A stretch of 64,000 bases of DNA from Sinorhizobium meliloti 4H41 (GCF_000375585.1 NZ_AQWP01000003.1:172-64171); one strand, 5' to 3'; shown: positions 24,385-34,691, counted from the stretch's first letter. Notes: generated from the sequence alone by a model not told the origin. Made by a program: numbers and translations.

Positions 24385-25086
24385 ATGGGACTGCAGGAAG
24401 GGACCCCCCGCAAGGGCCTGCCCGACATCGTGTTCGAAAGAATGCACCGCGCGATCAAGTCCGGCGCCTATAAGCCGGACGAGCGTCTGCCGACGGAGCA
24501 TGAGCTGGCGACGGAGTTCGAGGTATCCCGGCCGATCGTCCGGGAGGCGCTGAAGCGCCTCAGGGACCAGGGGCTCATCTATTCCCGGCGTGGCGCGGGC
24601 AGTTTCGTGAGAGCCGTGGGCCTTCGCGAGCCGCTCGGTTTCGGCCAGCTCGAAAACGTCGCCGATCTCCTGAACTGCTATGAATTCCGGCTGACGCTGG
24701 AGCCTGCGGCTGCGGCCGCGGCAGCGCTCCGGCACGACGAGACGAGCCTCGCATCGATCCGCCGGGCACTCGAACTGCTGCGCGACGCCACCAACCGGCA
24801 ATCCCACCGGGAGGATGCCGACTTCCAGTTCCATCTTGCGATCGCCCGTGCGGCCCAGAACAGCTACTTCTCGACCGCCATGGAGGCGCTGAAGGAGCAC
24901 ATCGCCGTGGGCATGAAGTTCCATGGCATCTCGGTGAAGCGAGAGGCCAGCGGCCTCTCCAGGGTTTTCGCCGAGCACGAGGCGATTGCCGATGCCATCG
25001 CCGCGGGCAGTGCGGAGGAGGCCCGCATGCTGATGCTGAAGCATCTGACCGGATCGCGCGACCGTCTGTTCCTGGCCTCACAGTAG
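24385..25086 (+). CDS. GntR-family regulator, FadR subfamily
   Basis: A 233-residue regulator: winged helix near residues 10-75 (LPTEHELATEFEVSRPIVREALKRL, then IYSRRGAGSFV) and an FCD effector domain (YEFRLTLEPAAAAAAA, DADFQFHLAIARAAQN, EHEAIADAIAAG). The His/Asp/Glu residues in the FCD part suggest a metal-assisted acid ligand. It is co-transcribed with the acid-sugar kinase. It probably controls its own operon, the divergent hydrolase-PdxA2-dehydrogenase operon and the importer operon at 28713. Confidence 0.9.
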   Translation: MGLQEGTPRKGLPDIVFERMHRAIKSGAYKPDERLPTEHELATEFEVSRPIVREALKRLRDQGLIYSRRGAGSFVRAVGLREPLGFGQLENVADLLNCYEFRLTLEPAAAAAAALRHDETSLASIRRALELLRDATNRQSHREDADFQFHLAIARAAQNSYFSTAMEALKEHIAVGMKFHGISVKREASGLSRVFAEHEAIADAIAAGSAEEARMLMLKHLTGSRDRLFLASQ

Positions 25087-25145
25087 AGGCAGAACCGGCC
25101 GGGGAAGGCGAAGGGAGAGAAGCATCTCCCCAGTCGCAACAGGCC

Positions 25146-26252
25146 TTAGAACGCCGCCCGATAGATCTCCAGCACATCCGCCTCGCTCATGTCGACCGGA
25201 TTGTTGTCCATCAGCCGTCGGATCGCATGCGCATCGGCGGCAAAGCGCGGCAGGTCGGACTCCTTCGCGCCATTGGCGGCCAGAGACATCTCTATGCCGA
25301 GGCTGGCGCAGAAACCTTTCGCGGCCGAGAGCAGATCACGTTGCGAGAGATCTTTGCCAAGCCCCAGGGCATCCGCGACTTCCGCCGTCTTTGCCACGAC
25401 GGCCGGCTGGTTGAAGGCGAGCACATGCGGAAAGATGATCGCATTGGCGAGGCCGTGCGGCAGATGCAGCAGCGTACCGAGCGGATAGGATATGGCGTGC
25501 CCGGCTGCCGTGTTGACGGGACCGAGGCATATGCCGCCGTAATAGGATGCCAGCATCATCCCCTCGCGCGCTTCGGTATCTTCGCCGTCGCGCACGGCAC
25601 GGGCGAGATATCTGCCGACGAGGTTGAACCCCATCCGGGCGAAGCCGTCGATCATCGTATGGGCCTTGCGGTTGGTGAAGGCCTCGACGCAGTGGGCCAT
25701 GGCATCCACGCCGGTCGCCGCGGTGACGGCAGGCGGCACGCTGTAGGTGAGTTGCGGATCGAGCACGGCGAGATCGGCGATCATGTGCGGACTTTCGACC
25801 GCGATCTTGATGCCCTTGTCCGGGTCGGTGATCAGCGAACGGATCCCGGCCTCAGAACCCGTGCCGGCGGTCGTCGCGACCTGCGCAAGGCGCGTGTTGC
25901 GGCCGGCCACGCGATTGGGCCCGGCGACATCGGCGAGCGATTGCCCGGAGTCCCAGAGCACCGCGACCAGCTTGGCGACATCCATCACCGAGCCGCCGCC
26001 AAGACCGACGATCAGGTCCGGGCGCGCTTTCCGCGCGGCATCCAGCGCCGCCTCGAGTGTCGCGATATCCGGTTCGCCGGGGATCGCGTCGAATAAGTCG
26101 ACCTCGCCCGAGAGCTTCAGTCTGTCAGCAAATCCGGACGTGACCGGCGTCGCGATGACCAGGGTGGAGCCGACCTGACCGGCCCAGGCGCCGACTTCCC
26201 CGATGCTTCCGGCGCCGACGACGAGTCGGCGCGGCTGATGGATCGTGATCAT
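25146..26252 (-). CDS. Iron-containing alcohol dehydrogenase
   Basis: A 368-residue group III alcohol dehydrogenase. The NAD-binding part has [16 protein letters not shown] and [10 protein letters not shown]; the metal-binding part has [25 protein letters not shown] and [14 protein letters not shown], which supply the Asp and three His ligands. Family members act on small alcohols, aldehydes or hydroxy acids. Its start overlaps the stop of the PdxA2-like gene (ATGA at 26249-26252), so it is part of the three-gene minus operon and likely interconverts an aldehyde or hydroxy acid in the same pathway. It converges with the GntR gene; a weak stem GGGAGA/TCTCCC (25113-25130) lies between. Confidence 0.9.
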   Translation of the reverse strand: MITIHQPRRLVVGAGSIGEVGAWAGQVGSTLVIATPVTSGFADRLKLSGEVDLFDAIPGEPDIATLEAALDAARKARPDLIVGLGGGSVMDVAKLVAVLWDSGQSLADVAGPNRVAGRNTRLAQVATTAGTGSEAGIRSLITDPDKGIKIAVESPHMIADLAVLDPQLTYSVPPAVTAATGVDAMAHCVEAFTNRKAHTMIDGFARMGFNLVGRYLARAVRDGEDTEAREGMMLASYYGGICLGPVNTAAGHAISYPLGTLLHLPHGLANAIIFPHVLAFNQPAVVAKTAEVADALGLGKDLSQRDLLSAAKGFCASLGIEMSLAANGAKESDLPRFAADAHAIRRLMDNNPVDMSEADVLEIYRAAF

Positions 26253-27214
26253 GACGCTGCCTTTCTGCTTGCCTTGCCGGCCACGAGTTTGCGCGCATAG
26301 GCGATCGCGGAATTCAGGTTGCCGTGATTGGCGATACCCTTTCCGGCAATATCGAAGGCAGTCCCGTGATCGACGGAGGTGCGGTCGATCGGAAGATCTA
26401 CGGAAACATTGACCGCCGTATCGAAGGCGACCAGCTTGATCGGGATATGACCCTGGTCGTGATATTGCGCGACGACCAGATCGAAGCCTCCCGAATAGGC
26501 GCGATGGAACACGGTATCGGCGGAGATCGGCCCCTGCACATCGATGCCTTCTTCACGCGCGGCCGCCACCGCAGGCCCGATCTGATCATCGTCTTCCGTG
26601 CCGAACAGGCCGTTCTCGCCGCAATGGGGATTGATGCCGGCGACCGCGATGCGCGGGTGCTCGTAGCCGATGCGCTTCAGATGCGCGTTGCCGGCGCGGA
26701 TCGTGGCAAGAACCCGCTCGGTGGTGGCGCGGCCGATCGCCTCCTTGAGCGACACATGGGTGGAGACGTGGATGACCTTGAGTCGCTCGGAGGCAAGCAG
26801 CATATAGGCGGCGCTCGATCCGGTCAGGCTGCGCAGCATGCCGGTATGGCCGTCGTAATGATGGCCCGCCATGTTAAGTGCTTCCTTGTTGATCGGCGCC
26901 GTGACGATGCAGCCGATGTCGCCTGCCTGGGCATCGCGGACCGCGCGCTCGATGAACCGGAAGGCTGCGTCGCCTGCCACTGCCGAAAGGCTTCCCCAGG
27001 CGAGCGGCGCGCCCTCGACCGGAAGGTCGACGACATAGGGCTGAAGATCGACCGAGAGGCCAAGCGCCTCCCTGGCAGCCTCAAGCGTCGCTAGGTTGCC
27101 GTAGATGCGGGTCGCCTCCCGGTCCGCAGCCGACATCTCAGCAAGCGACCGGACCGTGATCTCCGGTCCGACGCCACAGGGATCGCCCATGGTGATGCCG
27201 ATAATCTTGCTCAT
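26249..27214 (-). CDS. PdxA2-like 4-phosphate-acid dehydrogenase (4-hydroxythreonine-4-phosphate dehydrogenase family)
   Basis: A 321-residue metal-dependent dehydrogenase of the PdxA family. Motifs: [13 protein letters not shown] at the N terminus, [22 protein letters not shown], the metal-binding His in [12 protein letters not shown] and [12 protein letters not shown]. PdxA makes pyridoxal precursor, while PdxA2 paralogues oxidise D-threonate-4-phosphate or D-erythronate-4-phosphate to give dihydroxyacetone phosphate and CO2. Linkage to a DUF1537 kinase supports the catabolic role. The ATG at 27214 overlaps the stop of the upstream sialidase-like gene. Confidence 0.88.
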   Translation of the reverse strand: MSKIIGITMGDPCGVGPEITVRSLAEMSAADREATRIYGNLATLEAAREALGLSVDLQPYVVDLPVEGAPLAWGSLSAVAGDAAFRFIERAVRDAQAGDIGCIVTAPINKEALNMAGHHYDGHTGMLRSLTGSSAAYMLLASERLKVIHVSTHVSLKEAIGRATTERVLATIRAGNAHLKRIGYEHPRIAVAGINPHCGENGLFGTEDDDQIGPAVAAAREEGIDVQGPISADTVFHRAYSGGFDLVVAQYHDQGHIPIKLVAFDTAVNVSVDLPIDRTSVDHGTAFDIAGKGIANHGNLNSAIAYARKLVAGKASRKAAS

Positions 27215-28401
27215 CAGTTTCTCCCCTCGTCGGCCCACCCGGGCGGCAGACGGACATATTTGATTGCGCGCCGATGGTAGGTGTAGGCGACGTGCAGACT
27301 GCCGTCGTCCCCTTCCAGGAGCCACGGATAGGACATTTCCTTGTTGTGTCCGTCGGTCGAATTGTTGGAAAGGCAGGTCCCCGGCCCGTCCTCGATCACG
27401 ATACGGTCGGGGAAGGTGCGCCCGCCGTCGGCCGACAGGCAGACGCTCACCGGCGCCCGCGGCACGCCCCAGATCGGCACGCATCCGCCTGAAGGATCGG
27501 CGTCGGGCCGGCCGTCGTCGTCTCCGAGCTCCTCGTAAAGCGATGCGCGCCGGTCGGCCGAAAGGGCCGCATTCACCGGATTGCAGATCATCGCCAACCG
27601 GCCGTCCCCGAGCCGGACGACGGCGATCGAGGAATTGTTGTTGGGCACGTCGGTCGGCGCCGGGAGGCTCCACGTCCGCCCGCCATCGACGCTCTCGACG
27701 CGGTAGACCTGGTCCGCCTGGCGGCGGCGGAAGAAAGCCGCGTAGCGGGTGTCGCCGACAGCCACCGGGCTCATGTGCACGCAACCGATCGAACCGGCGA
27801 GGTCGGCGAGTTGCCAGCTTCGGCCGCCATCGGTCGAAATGCCGACGGCCGCATTGTCGTGACTGCCGTTCCACTTCTGACCGGGGCGCTGGATGCAGCG
27901 AAAGATCGGCAGCAGCCATGCCCCGTCATCTCTGATGACGAGCGGCGCGCGGATGAAGCAGCCGCGCGGCAGGTCGAGATAGCGCCCCTCGGAAGCGGCA
28001 AGCCTGGTCGGATCAGCGGCATCCCTCTCGATTGCGGCCATCCGGATGCGGCATTCGTCCTGATTGCCCGAGGGCTGCGACGTGTGGAAAAGCCAGAGCC
28101 GCCCGTCGGGCGCCGTGAACAGCACCGGGTTCTGCTCGGAGTGCTCGGCATCGAAACTCAGCCGCTGCGGCTCGCCCCAGTGCGCGGCGCCGGGGGCGAG
28201 CACCGACGCGAAGATCGAAATGTCGGATTTTCCCTCGAGCGTCCCGCCGAACCAGGCACAGACGAGACTTCCGTCCTCGAGCCTGTGCAGAAAGGCTGCG
28301 TGGTTCTGCACCATGGGCGAGGGCAGGAGCGATTCCAATCGCCCTCCCCCGGTCTCCCGGAGCTTGCCGGTCATTGCGTTTGCGATTTCGTCAGGCGTCA
28401 T
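27214..28401 (-). CDS. Sialidase-like (BNR repeat) six-bladed beta-propeller protein
   Basis: A 395-residue protein with three Asp-box repeats, [21 protein letters not shown] and [11 protein letters not shown], and an FIRAPLVI segment recalling the RIP-type active-site Arg. There is no signal peptide, so it would act in the cytoplasm. The family includes exo-alpha-sialidases but also many lyases and hydrolases of unknown substrate. The start at 28401 follows GAGGAGG; an ATG at 28419 is less well placed. Being co-translated with PdxA2 and Fe-ADH genes and divergent from an oligopeptide-type importer suggests it processes an imported acidic glycoside. Confidence 0.8.
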   Translation of the reverse strand: MTPDEIANAMTGKLRETGGGRLESLLPSPMVQNHAAFLHRLEDGSLVCAWFGGTLEGKSDISIFASVLAPGAAHWGEPQRLSFDAEHSEQNPVLFTAPDGRLWLFHTSQPSGNQDECRIRMAAIERDAADPTRLAASEGRYLDLPRGCFIRAPLVIRDDGAWLLPIFRCIQRPGQKWNGSHDNAAVGISTDGGRSWQLADLAGSIGCVHMSPVAVGDTRYAAFFRRRQADQVYRVESVDGGRTWSLPAPTDVPNNNSSIAVVRLGDGRLAMICNPVNAALSADRRASLYEELGDDDGRPDADPSGGCVPIWGVPRAPVSVCLSADGGRTFPDRIVIEDGPGTCLSNNSTDGHNKEMSYPWLLEGDDGSLHVAYTYHRRAIKYVRLPPGWADEGRN

Positions 28402-28712
28402 GAAAGCCTCCTCATACATCGGACAATCGCGGAATTTCGAAAGTTGTCAAGTTTTCTATTTTTGTATGACGCGATCTAACTCGAGCGTTAGTTTCACTAA
28501 ATTGCTGTTTTTGATGTGAAATTTTGTGTTGTGAAATTTTTCATTCCCGGATGGAGGCGAAAACAATTTGACAAACTTGATAAGAAATCGGATGGTCTGG
28601 TCAATTCGGCGACAGAAGGGCGCTTAGCGGCGAGGAGGCTGATTGCCGCAGCCCGCATGGAGAGAGGCGAACGAAGTCGCCGCGCCACACACGAGATCCT
28701 AGAGGGAGGAGA
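28402..28712. promoter_or_regulatory. Divergent control region between the sialidase-like operon and the importer operon
   Basis: A 311-bp AT-rich gap. Two related near-palindromes of the form AAnTTGnCAAnTT occur: 28441-28453 (near the minus-strand promoter) and 28565-28577 (near the plus-strand promoter). Each also contains a TTGACA -35-like box in the correct direction for its gene. They are good candidates for the GntR regulator at 24385, but this is inference. Confidence 0.5.
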
Positions 28713-30218
28713 ATGCAAATGAAAAGAACACTGATTATGGGAGCCCTGATGCTGGGCTCCGCGCTCGCCCCGGCCTTCGCGGCATCCGGGCCGGTCAAGA
28801 TCGTTCTGCCGGAAGAGGCGGACCTGCTCGAGCCCTGCATGGCCACGCGCTCCAATATCGGCCGCATCATCATGCAAAACGTCAGCGAGACCCTGACCGA
28901 GCTCGACCTTCGCGAGGGCAAGGGCCTGATGCCACGCCTTGCCGAGAGCTGGGAGCAGAAGGAGGATGGGAGCTGGCGCTTTCACCTGCGCAAAGGCGTG
29001 AAGTTCTCCGACGGCACCGACTTCAATGCCAAGGACGTCAAGTACAGCTTCGACCGCGTGATGAGCGACAAGAATGCCTGTGAGTCGCGCCGCTATTTCG
29101 GCGGCATGAACATCAAGATCGACGTCGTCGACGACACGACCGTCGATTTCACGGTCGATCCGGTTCAGCCGATCCTGCCGCTGCTCCTGTCGCTGCTGAC
29201 GATCGTGCCGGAAGAGACGCCGATGGAATTCGTGCGCGAACCCGTCGGCACCGGCCCCTACAAGCTGACCGACTGGACGCCCGGACAGCAGATCGTGCTT
29301 TCCGCCCGCGACGACTACTGGGGCGAAAAGCCCGAGGTCACCGAGGCGACCTATCTGTTCCGCGCCGATCCTGCGGTCCGCGCCGCCATGGTCCAGACGG
29401 GTGAGGCCGATCTGTCGCCGTCCATCTCGCAGACCGAGGCGACCAACCCGGCCACCGACTTCTCCTATCTCGACAGCGAGACCGTCTATCTGCGCATCGA
29501 CCATAATATCGAGCCGTTGAACGACGTCCGCATCCGTCGCGCTCTGAACCTTGCGATCGACCGCGAAGCCTTCCTCGGCACGCTGGTGCCCGACAGCGCC
29601 GTCCTCGCCACCGCGATCGTTCCGCCGCCGACGCTCGGCTGGAACCCCGACGTGAAGGTCTTCCCCTACGATCCGGAGCAGGCCAAGAAGCTCATCGAAG
29701 AGGCCAAGGCCGATGGCGTCAAGGTAGACACGCCGATCACCATCATCGCGCGCACCGCGAACTTCCCGAACGTGACCGAGATCATGGAGGCCATCCAGGC
29801 GCAGCTGCAGGAGGTCGGGCTCAAGGTCGAGCTCAAATTCGTAGAAGTCGCCGAGCACGAAGTCTATTATTCGAAGCCCTTCAAGGAAGGACGCGGTCCG
29901 CAGCTGGTTGCCGCGATGCACGACAACTCGAAGGGCGACCCCTCCTTCTCGATGTTCTTCAAATACGACTCCGAAGGCACGCAGTCGGGCTTTTCCGATC
30001 CGAAGGTCGACGACCTGATCGCCCGTGCCTCGGCTGCCGTCGGAGACGAACGCGCCAAGCTCTGGTCCGAGCTCATCGCCTACGTCCATGACGACGTGGT
30101 GGCGGATGTGCTGTTGTTCCACATGGTCGGTTTCTCGCGGGTGTCCGAGCGACTGGACTTCAAGCCCACGATGGCGACGAATTCCATGCTGCAGCTCTCC
30201 GAGATCAAGATCAAATGA
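28713..30218 (+). CDS. ABC importer solute-binding protein, peptide/nickel (OppA/DppA) family
   Basis: A 501-residue periplasmic binding protein with a signal peptide (MKRTLIMGALMLGSALAPAFAA). Family-5 features: VSETLTELDLREGKGLMPRLAESWE, RFHLRKGVKFSDGTDFNAKDV and DVRIRRALNLAIDREAFL. Such proteins bind peptides, but many rhizobial ones bind sugars, opines or oligosaccharides. GGGAGGAG precedes two in-frame ATGs (28713 and 28719). It starts a five-gene operon with two permeases, a fused ATPase and an aldolase, so the ligand is probably a carbohydrate or sugar acid rather than a peptide. Confidence 0.9.
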   Translation: MQMKRTLIMGALMLGSALAPAFAASGPVKIVLPEEADLLEPCMATRSNIGRIIMQNVSETLTELDLREGKGLMPRLAESWEQKEDGSWRFHLRKGVKFSDGTDFNAKDVKYSFDRVMSDKNACESRRYFGGMNIKIDVVDDTTVDFTVDPVQPILPLLLSLLTIVPEETPMEFVREPVGTGPYKLTDWTPGQQIVLSARDDYWGEKPEVTEATYLFRADPAVRAAMVQTGEADLSPSISQTEATNPATDFSYLDSETVYLRIDHNIEPLNDVRIRRALNLAIDREAFLGTLVPDSAVLATAIVPPPTLGWNPDVKVFPYDPEQAKKLIEEAKADGVKVDTPITIIARTANFPNVTEIMEAIQAQLQEVGLKVELKFVEVAEHEVYYSKPFKEGRGPQLVAAMHDNSKGDPSFSMFFKYDSEGTQSGFSDPKVDDLIARASAAVGDERAKLWSELIAYVHDDVVADVLLFHMVGFSRVSERLDFKPTMATNSMLQLSEIKIK

Positions 30219-30301
30219 TCTGAACCGCGGACGAGCGGCCATTCGAAATGAAACTTCCGGCGGCGGGACCCCCGCCGCCTCATGCAAAATCGAGGGCTGC
30301 C

Positions 30302-31216
30302 ATGCTCAGATTCATCCGCCAACGTGCGCTCGCAAGCCTGATCTCGCTCATCGGCCTGATCGTCATGGTATTCTTCCTGTCCCGGATGACCGGCGACCCG
30401 GCAGCCCTGTTTCTGCCCGTCGAAGCATCCGCCGAGATGAAGGAGCAGTTCCGCGAGCTGCACGGACTGAACGATCCGATCCTCGTCCAGTTCGCCCGTT
30501 ATGTGGGCGATGTCGTCACCGGCGATCTCGGCGAATCTCTGCGCAAGGCCCGCCCTGCGCTCGATGTCGTCCTCGAAGCCTTCACCTGGACTCTCTGGCT
30601 TGCCGTCATCACGATGACGCTCGTCACGGGAGCGGCGATTGTCGTCGGCTCGCTGGGTGCCTTCCGCTCCGGCGGTTTCTTCGACCGGCTGTCGTCGATG
30701 GTCTCGCTCATCGGCGCGTCGGTTCCGGATTTCTGGCTGGCGATCGTCGCCATCGTCATCTTCTCGATCAACTTCGCGATCCTGCCGACATCCGGCACCG
30801 GATCGGTCGTGCACTGGATCCTGCCGATCGCGGTTCTCTTCGTCCGCCCCTTCGGCATCATCGTCCAGGTGGTGCGCGGCTCCATGGTCAGCGCGCTGTC
30901 CTCGGCCTATGTGAAGACCGCACGGGCAAAGGGCGTGAAGTCCGGGCCGATCATCTTCATCCACGCTCTGCGCAATGCGATGCTGCCCGTCATCACCGTG
31001 GTCGGAGACCAGGCGGCAAGCTTGCTTAACGGCGCGGTCGTGGTCGAGACGATCTTCGGCTTTCCCGGCGTCGGCAAGCTCATGATCGATTCCATCCTGC
31101 AGCGCGATTTCAACGTGGTGCTGGCGGCGATCCTCGTCACGGCCATTGCGATCTTCCTCATGAACGTGCTGATCGATCTCGCCTATGCGCTGCTCGATCC
31201 TCGCATCCGGCACTGA
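30302..31216 (+). CDS. ABC importer permease, DppB/OppB type
   Basis: A 304-residue inner-membrane permease with six hydrophobic segments, starting MLRFIRQRALASLISLIGL and ending LIDLAYALLDPRIRH, the usual end of DppB proteins. The EAA loop is AYVKTARAKGVKSGPIIFIHALRNAMLPV. ATG 30302 is preferred because GAGGG precedes it; an upstream in-frame ATG at 30248 would add an unlikely proline-rich leader. It lies 83 bp after the binding-protein gene. Confidence 0.9.
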   Translation: MLRFIRQRALASLISLIGLIVMVFFLSRMTGDPAALFLPVEASAEMKEQFRELHGLNDPILVQFARYVGDVVTGDLGESLRKARPALDVVLEAFTWTLWLAVITMTLVTGAAIVVGSLGAFRSGGFFDRLSSMVSLIGASVPDFWLAIVAIVIFSINFAILPTSGTGSVVHWILPIAVLFVRPFGIIVQVVRGSMVSALSSAYVKTARAKGVKSGPIIFIHALRNAMLPVITVVGDQAASLLNGAVVVETIFGFPGVGKLMIDSILQRDFNVVLAAILVTAIAIFLMNVLIDLAYALLDPRIRH

Positions 31217-31230
31217 GGAGGCGACGGACC

Positions 31231-32154
31231 ATGACCCTGGCAACCACCGACAATGTCATCGCCGCAGAGCCGTCCTTCCCGGTACGCATGTTGCGCATGC
31301 TGCTGGCGGACAAGTTCGCGCTTTGCGCGGCGATCTTCCTTCTCGTCATCCTCGTCATAGCCGTCATCGGCCCGGCCTGGCTGGGCGACCTGGCGACGAA
31401 GCAGAACCTGCGCGGCCGCAATCTGCCGCCATTCGACTGGACCCGCGCCTGGGTCTGGTGGATGGGCGCCGACGCGCTCGGCCGTCCGCTCTTCGCCCGC
31501 ATCATCGTTGCGGCCCAGAACACCCTGATGGTCGCCGCCGGCGCCGTGATCCTGTCCTCGGTGATCGGCACCGTTCTCGGCCTCATCGCCGGCTTTTCCT
31601 CGCCGCGCATGAGCCAGATCATCATGCGTCTCGCCGACGTGATCATGTCCTTCCCGTCTCTGCTGATCGCGGTGATCGTGCTCTATGTGCTCGGCTCCTC
31701 GATCCTCAACCTCATGCTGGTGCTCGCCATCACCCGCATTCCGGTCTATCTGCGCACCACGCGGGCCGAAGTGCTGGAGATCCGCGAACGCATGTTCGTG
31801 CAGGCGGCCCGGGTCATGGGCGCCTCCAGCAAGCGCATCCTCTTCCGCCACATCCTGCCGGTCGTGCTGCCGACGCTGACGACGCTCGCCACCCTCGATT
31901 TCGCCTATGTCATGCTGGCGGAAAGCGCGCTGTCCTTCCTCGGCATCGGCATTCAGCCGCCGGAAATCACCTGGGGCCTGATGATCTCGCAGGGCCGGCA
32001 ATATCTCACCAATGCCTGGTGGCTATCCTTCTGGCCCGGCCTTGCCATCATTCTCACCACCATGTCGCTCAACCTGCTGTCCAATTGGATGCGGATCGCG
32101 CTCGATCCGGTACAGCGCTGGCGTCTCGAAATGAAGGGCGGCAAAAATGGCTGA
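31231..32154 (+). CDS. ABC importer permease, DppC/OppC type
   Basis: A 307-residue permease with the DppC layout: N-terminal cytoplasmic stretch, one helix (FALCAAIFLLVILVIAVIGP), a periplasmic region ending WWMGADALGRPLFARII, then five helices with the EAA loop VQAARVMGASSKRILFRHILP and the AESALSFLGIGIQPPEITWG block. It forms a heterodimer with the upstream permease. The last 8 bp overlap the ATPase gene. Confidence 0.92.
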   Translation: MTLATTDNVIAAEPSFPVRMLRMLLADKFALCAAIFLLVILVIAVIGPAWLGDLATKQNLRGRNLPPFDWTRAWVWWMGADALGRPLFARIIVAAQNTLMVAAGAVILSSVIGTVLGLIAGFSSPRMSQIIMRLADVIMSFPSLLIAVIVLYVLGSSILNLMLVLAITRIPVYLRTTRAEVLEIRERMFVQAARVMGASSKRILFRHILPVVLPTLTTLATLDFAYVMLAESALSFLGIGIQPPEITWGLMISQGRQYLTNAWWLSFWPGLAIILTTMSLNLLSNWMRIALDPVQRWRLEMKGGKNG

Positions 32155-33793
32155 ACATCTGCTCGAGGTCCGCAACCTCTCCGTCGAGTTCCACACCGCG
32201 ACGGGCGTGGTCCATGCGGTGAAGTCGATCTCCTATCACCTCGACAAGGGAGAGACCCTCGCGATCCTCGGCGAAAGCGGTTCCGGCAAGTCCGTCTCCT
32301 CCTCGGCGATCATGAACCTCATCGACATGCCGCCTGGCCGCATCAGCGCCGGCGAAATCCTGCTCGACGGCAGGGACTTGCTGACAATGCCTGCCGAGGA
32401 ACGGCGCGAGGTCAACGGCCGCCGGGTCGCCATGATCTTTCAGGATCCGCTCAGCCATCTCAATCCGGTCTACAGCGTCGGCTGGCAGATCTCGGAAGCC
32501 ATGACCACGCACGGGCTCGCCGGCAGCAAGGCGCGCGAAGAGGCGCTGCGGCTCCTTCGCCGCGTCGGGATTCCCGAGCCCGAGCGGGCAATGCGCAAAT
32601 ATCCGCACGAATTCTCCGGCGGTCAGCGCCAGCGCGTCATGATCGCCATGGCGTTGGCGCTCCGGCCGGACCTCCTGATCGCCGACGAACCGACCACCGC
32701 GCTCGACGTGACCGTGCAGGCGGAAGTGCTGAAGCTTCTGAAGGAGCTGCAGCGCGAAACGGGCATGGCGGTGCTGATCATCACCCACGATCTCGGCGTC
32801 GTCTCCGAGATCGCCGACCGGGTCGTCGTGATGGAAAAGGGCGCCATCGTCGAAGCGGGAACCGTGCGCGAGATCTATAAGAACCCGCAGCATCCCTATA
32901 CGCAGAAGCTCATCGCCGCCGCCCCCGGCAAGGGCGCGATGCACGAACCCGGCGCCCGCGCCGAACCCCTGCTCAGCGTGCGCGACGTGCGCAAGACCTA
33001 CGGCTCCTTCGAAGCGCTGAAGGGCATCTCCTTCGATCTCATGCCCGGCGAGACAATGGCTGTCGTCGGCGAAAGCGGCTCCGGCAAATCGACGCTTGCC
33101 CGGGCCCTCTTGCGTCTCGACGAGCCGGATAGCGGCACGGCGCTCTGGAAGGGCCGCGACCTGTTCGCGCTTTCGCCGGCTGAGCTCTACAAGCTCAGGC
33201 GCGACCTCCAGATGGTGTTCCAGGACCCGACCCAATCGCTTAACCCGCGCATGACGGTCTACCAGCTGATCTCCGAGGCCTGGGTCATCCATCCGGACAT
33301 CCTGCCCAAGGCGAAATGGCGTGAACGCGTGGCGGAGCTCCTGGTGCAGGTCGGCCTTTCGGCCGAACACATGAGCCGCTATCCGCACCAGTTTTCAGGC
33401 GGCCAGCGCCAGCGAATCGCCATTGCCCGGGCGCTTGCGCTCGAGCCGCAGCTGATCATCTGCGACGAGGCCGTTTCCGCGCTCGACGTCTCCGTCCAGG
33501 CGCAGGTGATCGAGCTTCTCGACAGGCTGCGCCGCGAGATGGGGATCGCCTTCATCTTCATCGCCCATGACCTGCCGGTCGTTCGCGATTTCGCCGATTA
33601 CGTCATGGTCATGCAGCAGGGAGAGGTCGTCGAGCTCGGCACCGTACGCGAGGTCTTTGATACCCCGCGGCAGGCCTATACCCGCGCCCTTCTCGCGGCC
33701 AGCCTCAATCCCGATCCGGATGCAAAGGCCGGCCACCTCGCATCGGTGCCGGCCGGGGCTGCCGACATTCTCATCCCAAAGCGGAGTCACTGA
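32147..33793 (+). CDS. Fused ABC importer ATPase, DppD-DppF type
   Basis: A 548-residue protein with two complete nucleotide-binding domains. First: [54 protein letters not shown]. Second: [55 protein letters not shown]. Both look catalytically intact. Fusion of the D and F subunits is common in rhizobia; a similar fused ATPase lies at the right edge of the window. Its stop overlaps the aldolase start (TGATG at 33791-33795). Confidence 0.93.
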   Translation: MAEHLLEVRNLSVEFHTATGVVHAVKSISYHLDKGETLAILGESGSGKSVSSSAIMNLIDMPPGRISAGEILLDGRDLLTMPAEERREVNGRRVAMIFQDPLSHLNPVYSVGWQISEAMTTHGLAGSKAREEALRLLRRVGIPEPERAMRKYPHEFSGGQRQRVMIAMALALRPDLLIADEPTTALDVTVQAEVLKLLKELQRETGMAVLIITHDLGVVSEIADRVVVMEKGAIVEAGTVREIYKNPQHPYTQKLIAAAPGKGAMHEPGARAEPLLSVRDVRKTYGSFEALKGISFDLMPGETMAVVGESGSGKSTLARALLRLDEPDSGTALWKGRDLFALSPAELYKLRRDLQMVFQDPTQSLNPRMTVYQLISEAWVIHPDILPKAKWRERVAELLVQVGLSAEHMSRYPHQFSGGQRQRIAIARALALEPQLIICDEAVSALDVSVQAQVIELLDRLRREMGIAFIFIAHDLPVVRDFADYVMVMQQGEVVELGTVREVFDTPRQAYTRALLAASLNPDPDAKAGHLASVPAGAADILIPKRSH

Positions 33794-34674
33794 TGTCCAA
33801 GAAAGCCTTCGTCGCCCTCGTCACCTGCTTCAACGAGGACGAGACCATCAACTACGAGGCGACCCGCGCCCAGGTGCGCCGTCAGGTCGCCGCCGGCAAC
33901 AATATCATGTGCGCCGGCACCAATGGCGATTTCACTGCGCTCACGCACGAGGAGAAGATCCGGCTCACCGAGGAGGTGGTCGACGAGGTCGGCGGACGCG
34001 TCGATGTCATCGTCAATGCCGGCATGCCCGCGACCTTCGAGACGCTGCAGCTCGCGCGCGCCTTCGACCGCATCGGCGTCAGCGGCATCGCCGTCATCAC
34101 GCCCTTCTTCATCGCCTGTACGCAGGACGGCCTGATCCGGCACTTCTCGACGGTCGCCGATGCCGTAGAGACCCCCGTCTATCTCTATGACATTCCCTCC
34201 CGCACCCAGAACCATATCGAGCCGGAGACGGCTCTGAAGCTTGCCTCGCACGGCAATATCGCCGGGATCAAGGATTCCGGCGGTGCGCAGGATACGCTCG
34301 AGGCCTATCTGCAGGTGGCGCGCGACGTGCCGGGCTTCGAAGTCTATTCCGGGCCGGACCATCTGGTTCTCTGGTCGCTGCAGAACGGTGCGGCCGGCTG
34401 TATTTCCGGCCTCGGCAATGCAATGCCGGAGGTGCTCGCCGGCATTCTCAGCGCGTTCAACAACGGGAACATTGCCGAGGCGGAACGCCAGCAGGCACTC
34501 TACACCGCTTTCCGCACCGAACTTTACGCCCTCGGCTTCCCGCCGGCCCTGGTCAAGCGCTCGCTTTACCTGCAGGATCCCTCCGTCGGGGCCTCCCGCC
34601 AGCCGGCGCTGCTCCCGAGCCAGGAGCAGGACGCAAGCATTCGGGAGATTCTGGTGCGGCACCGGCTGCTGTGA
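33793..34674 (+). CDS. DapA/NanA-family aldolase or dehydratase
   Basis: A 293-residue class I aldolase-fold protein. The Schiff-base Lys is in NIAGIKDSGGAQDT and the catalytic Tyr in VYLYDIPSRTQNH. The substrate loop reads CAGTNGDFTALTHEEK where dihydrodipicolinate synthase has GTTGE, arguing against a lysine-biosynthesis role. The family includes N-acetylneuraminate lyase, 2-keto-3-deoxygluconate aldolase and 4-hydroxy-2-oxoglutarate aldolase; all act on 2-oxo acids with pyruvate as product or substrate. Translational coupling to an importer ATPase, with a sialidase-like gene divergent, points to a 2-keto-3-deoxy sugar acid such as a sialic-acid analogue. Confidence 0.87.
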   Translation: MSKKAFVALVTCFNEDETINYEATRAQVRRQVAAGNNIMCAGTNGDFTALTHEEKIRLTEEVVDEVGGRVDVIVNAGMPATFETLQLARAFDRIGVSGIAVITPFFIACTQDGLIRHFSTVADAVETPVYLYDIPSRTQNHIEPETALKLASHGNIAGIKDSGGAQDTLEAYLQVARDVPGFEVYSGPDHLVLWSLQNGAAGCISGLGNAMPEVLAGILSAFNNGNIAEAERQQALYTAFRTELYALGFPPALVKRSLYLQDPSVGASRQPALLPSQEQDASIREILVRHRLL

Positions 34675-34691
34675 GGCGGTTCCCCTAGCCG

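Noticed and set aside
25113..25130. Stem GGGAGA/TCTCCC between the GntR and Fe-ADH genes as a terminator
   Set aside because: Only a 6-bp stem without a T-run; too weak to call as a feature.
28497..30287. Minus-strand open frame of 596 codons opposite the OppA-type binding protein
   Set aside because: No ribosome site or motif; the plus strand carries a clear signal peptide and family-5 binding-protein pattern.
33793..34674. Lysine-biosynthetic dihydrodipicolinate synthase
   Set aside because: The active-site loop differs from the GTTGE pattern and the gene is coupled to an importer operon, so a catabolic family member is more likely.
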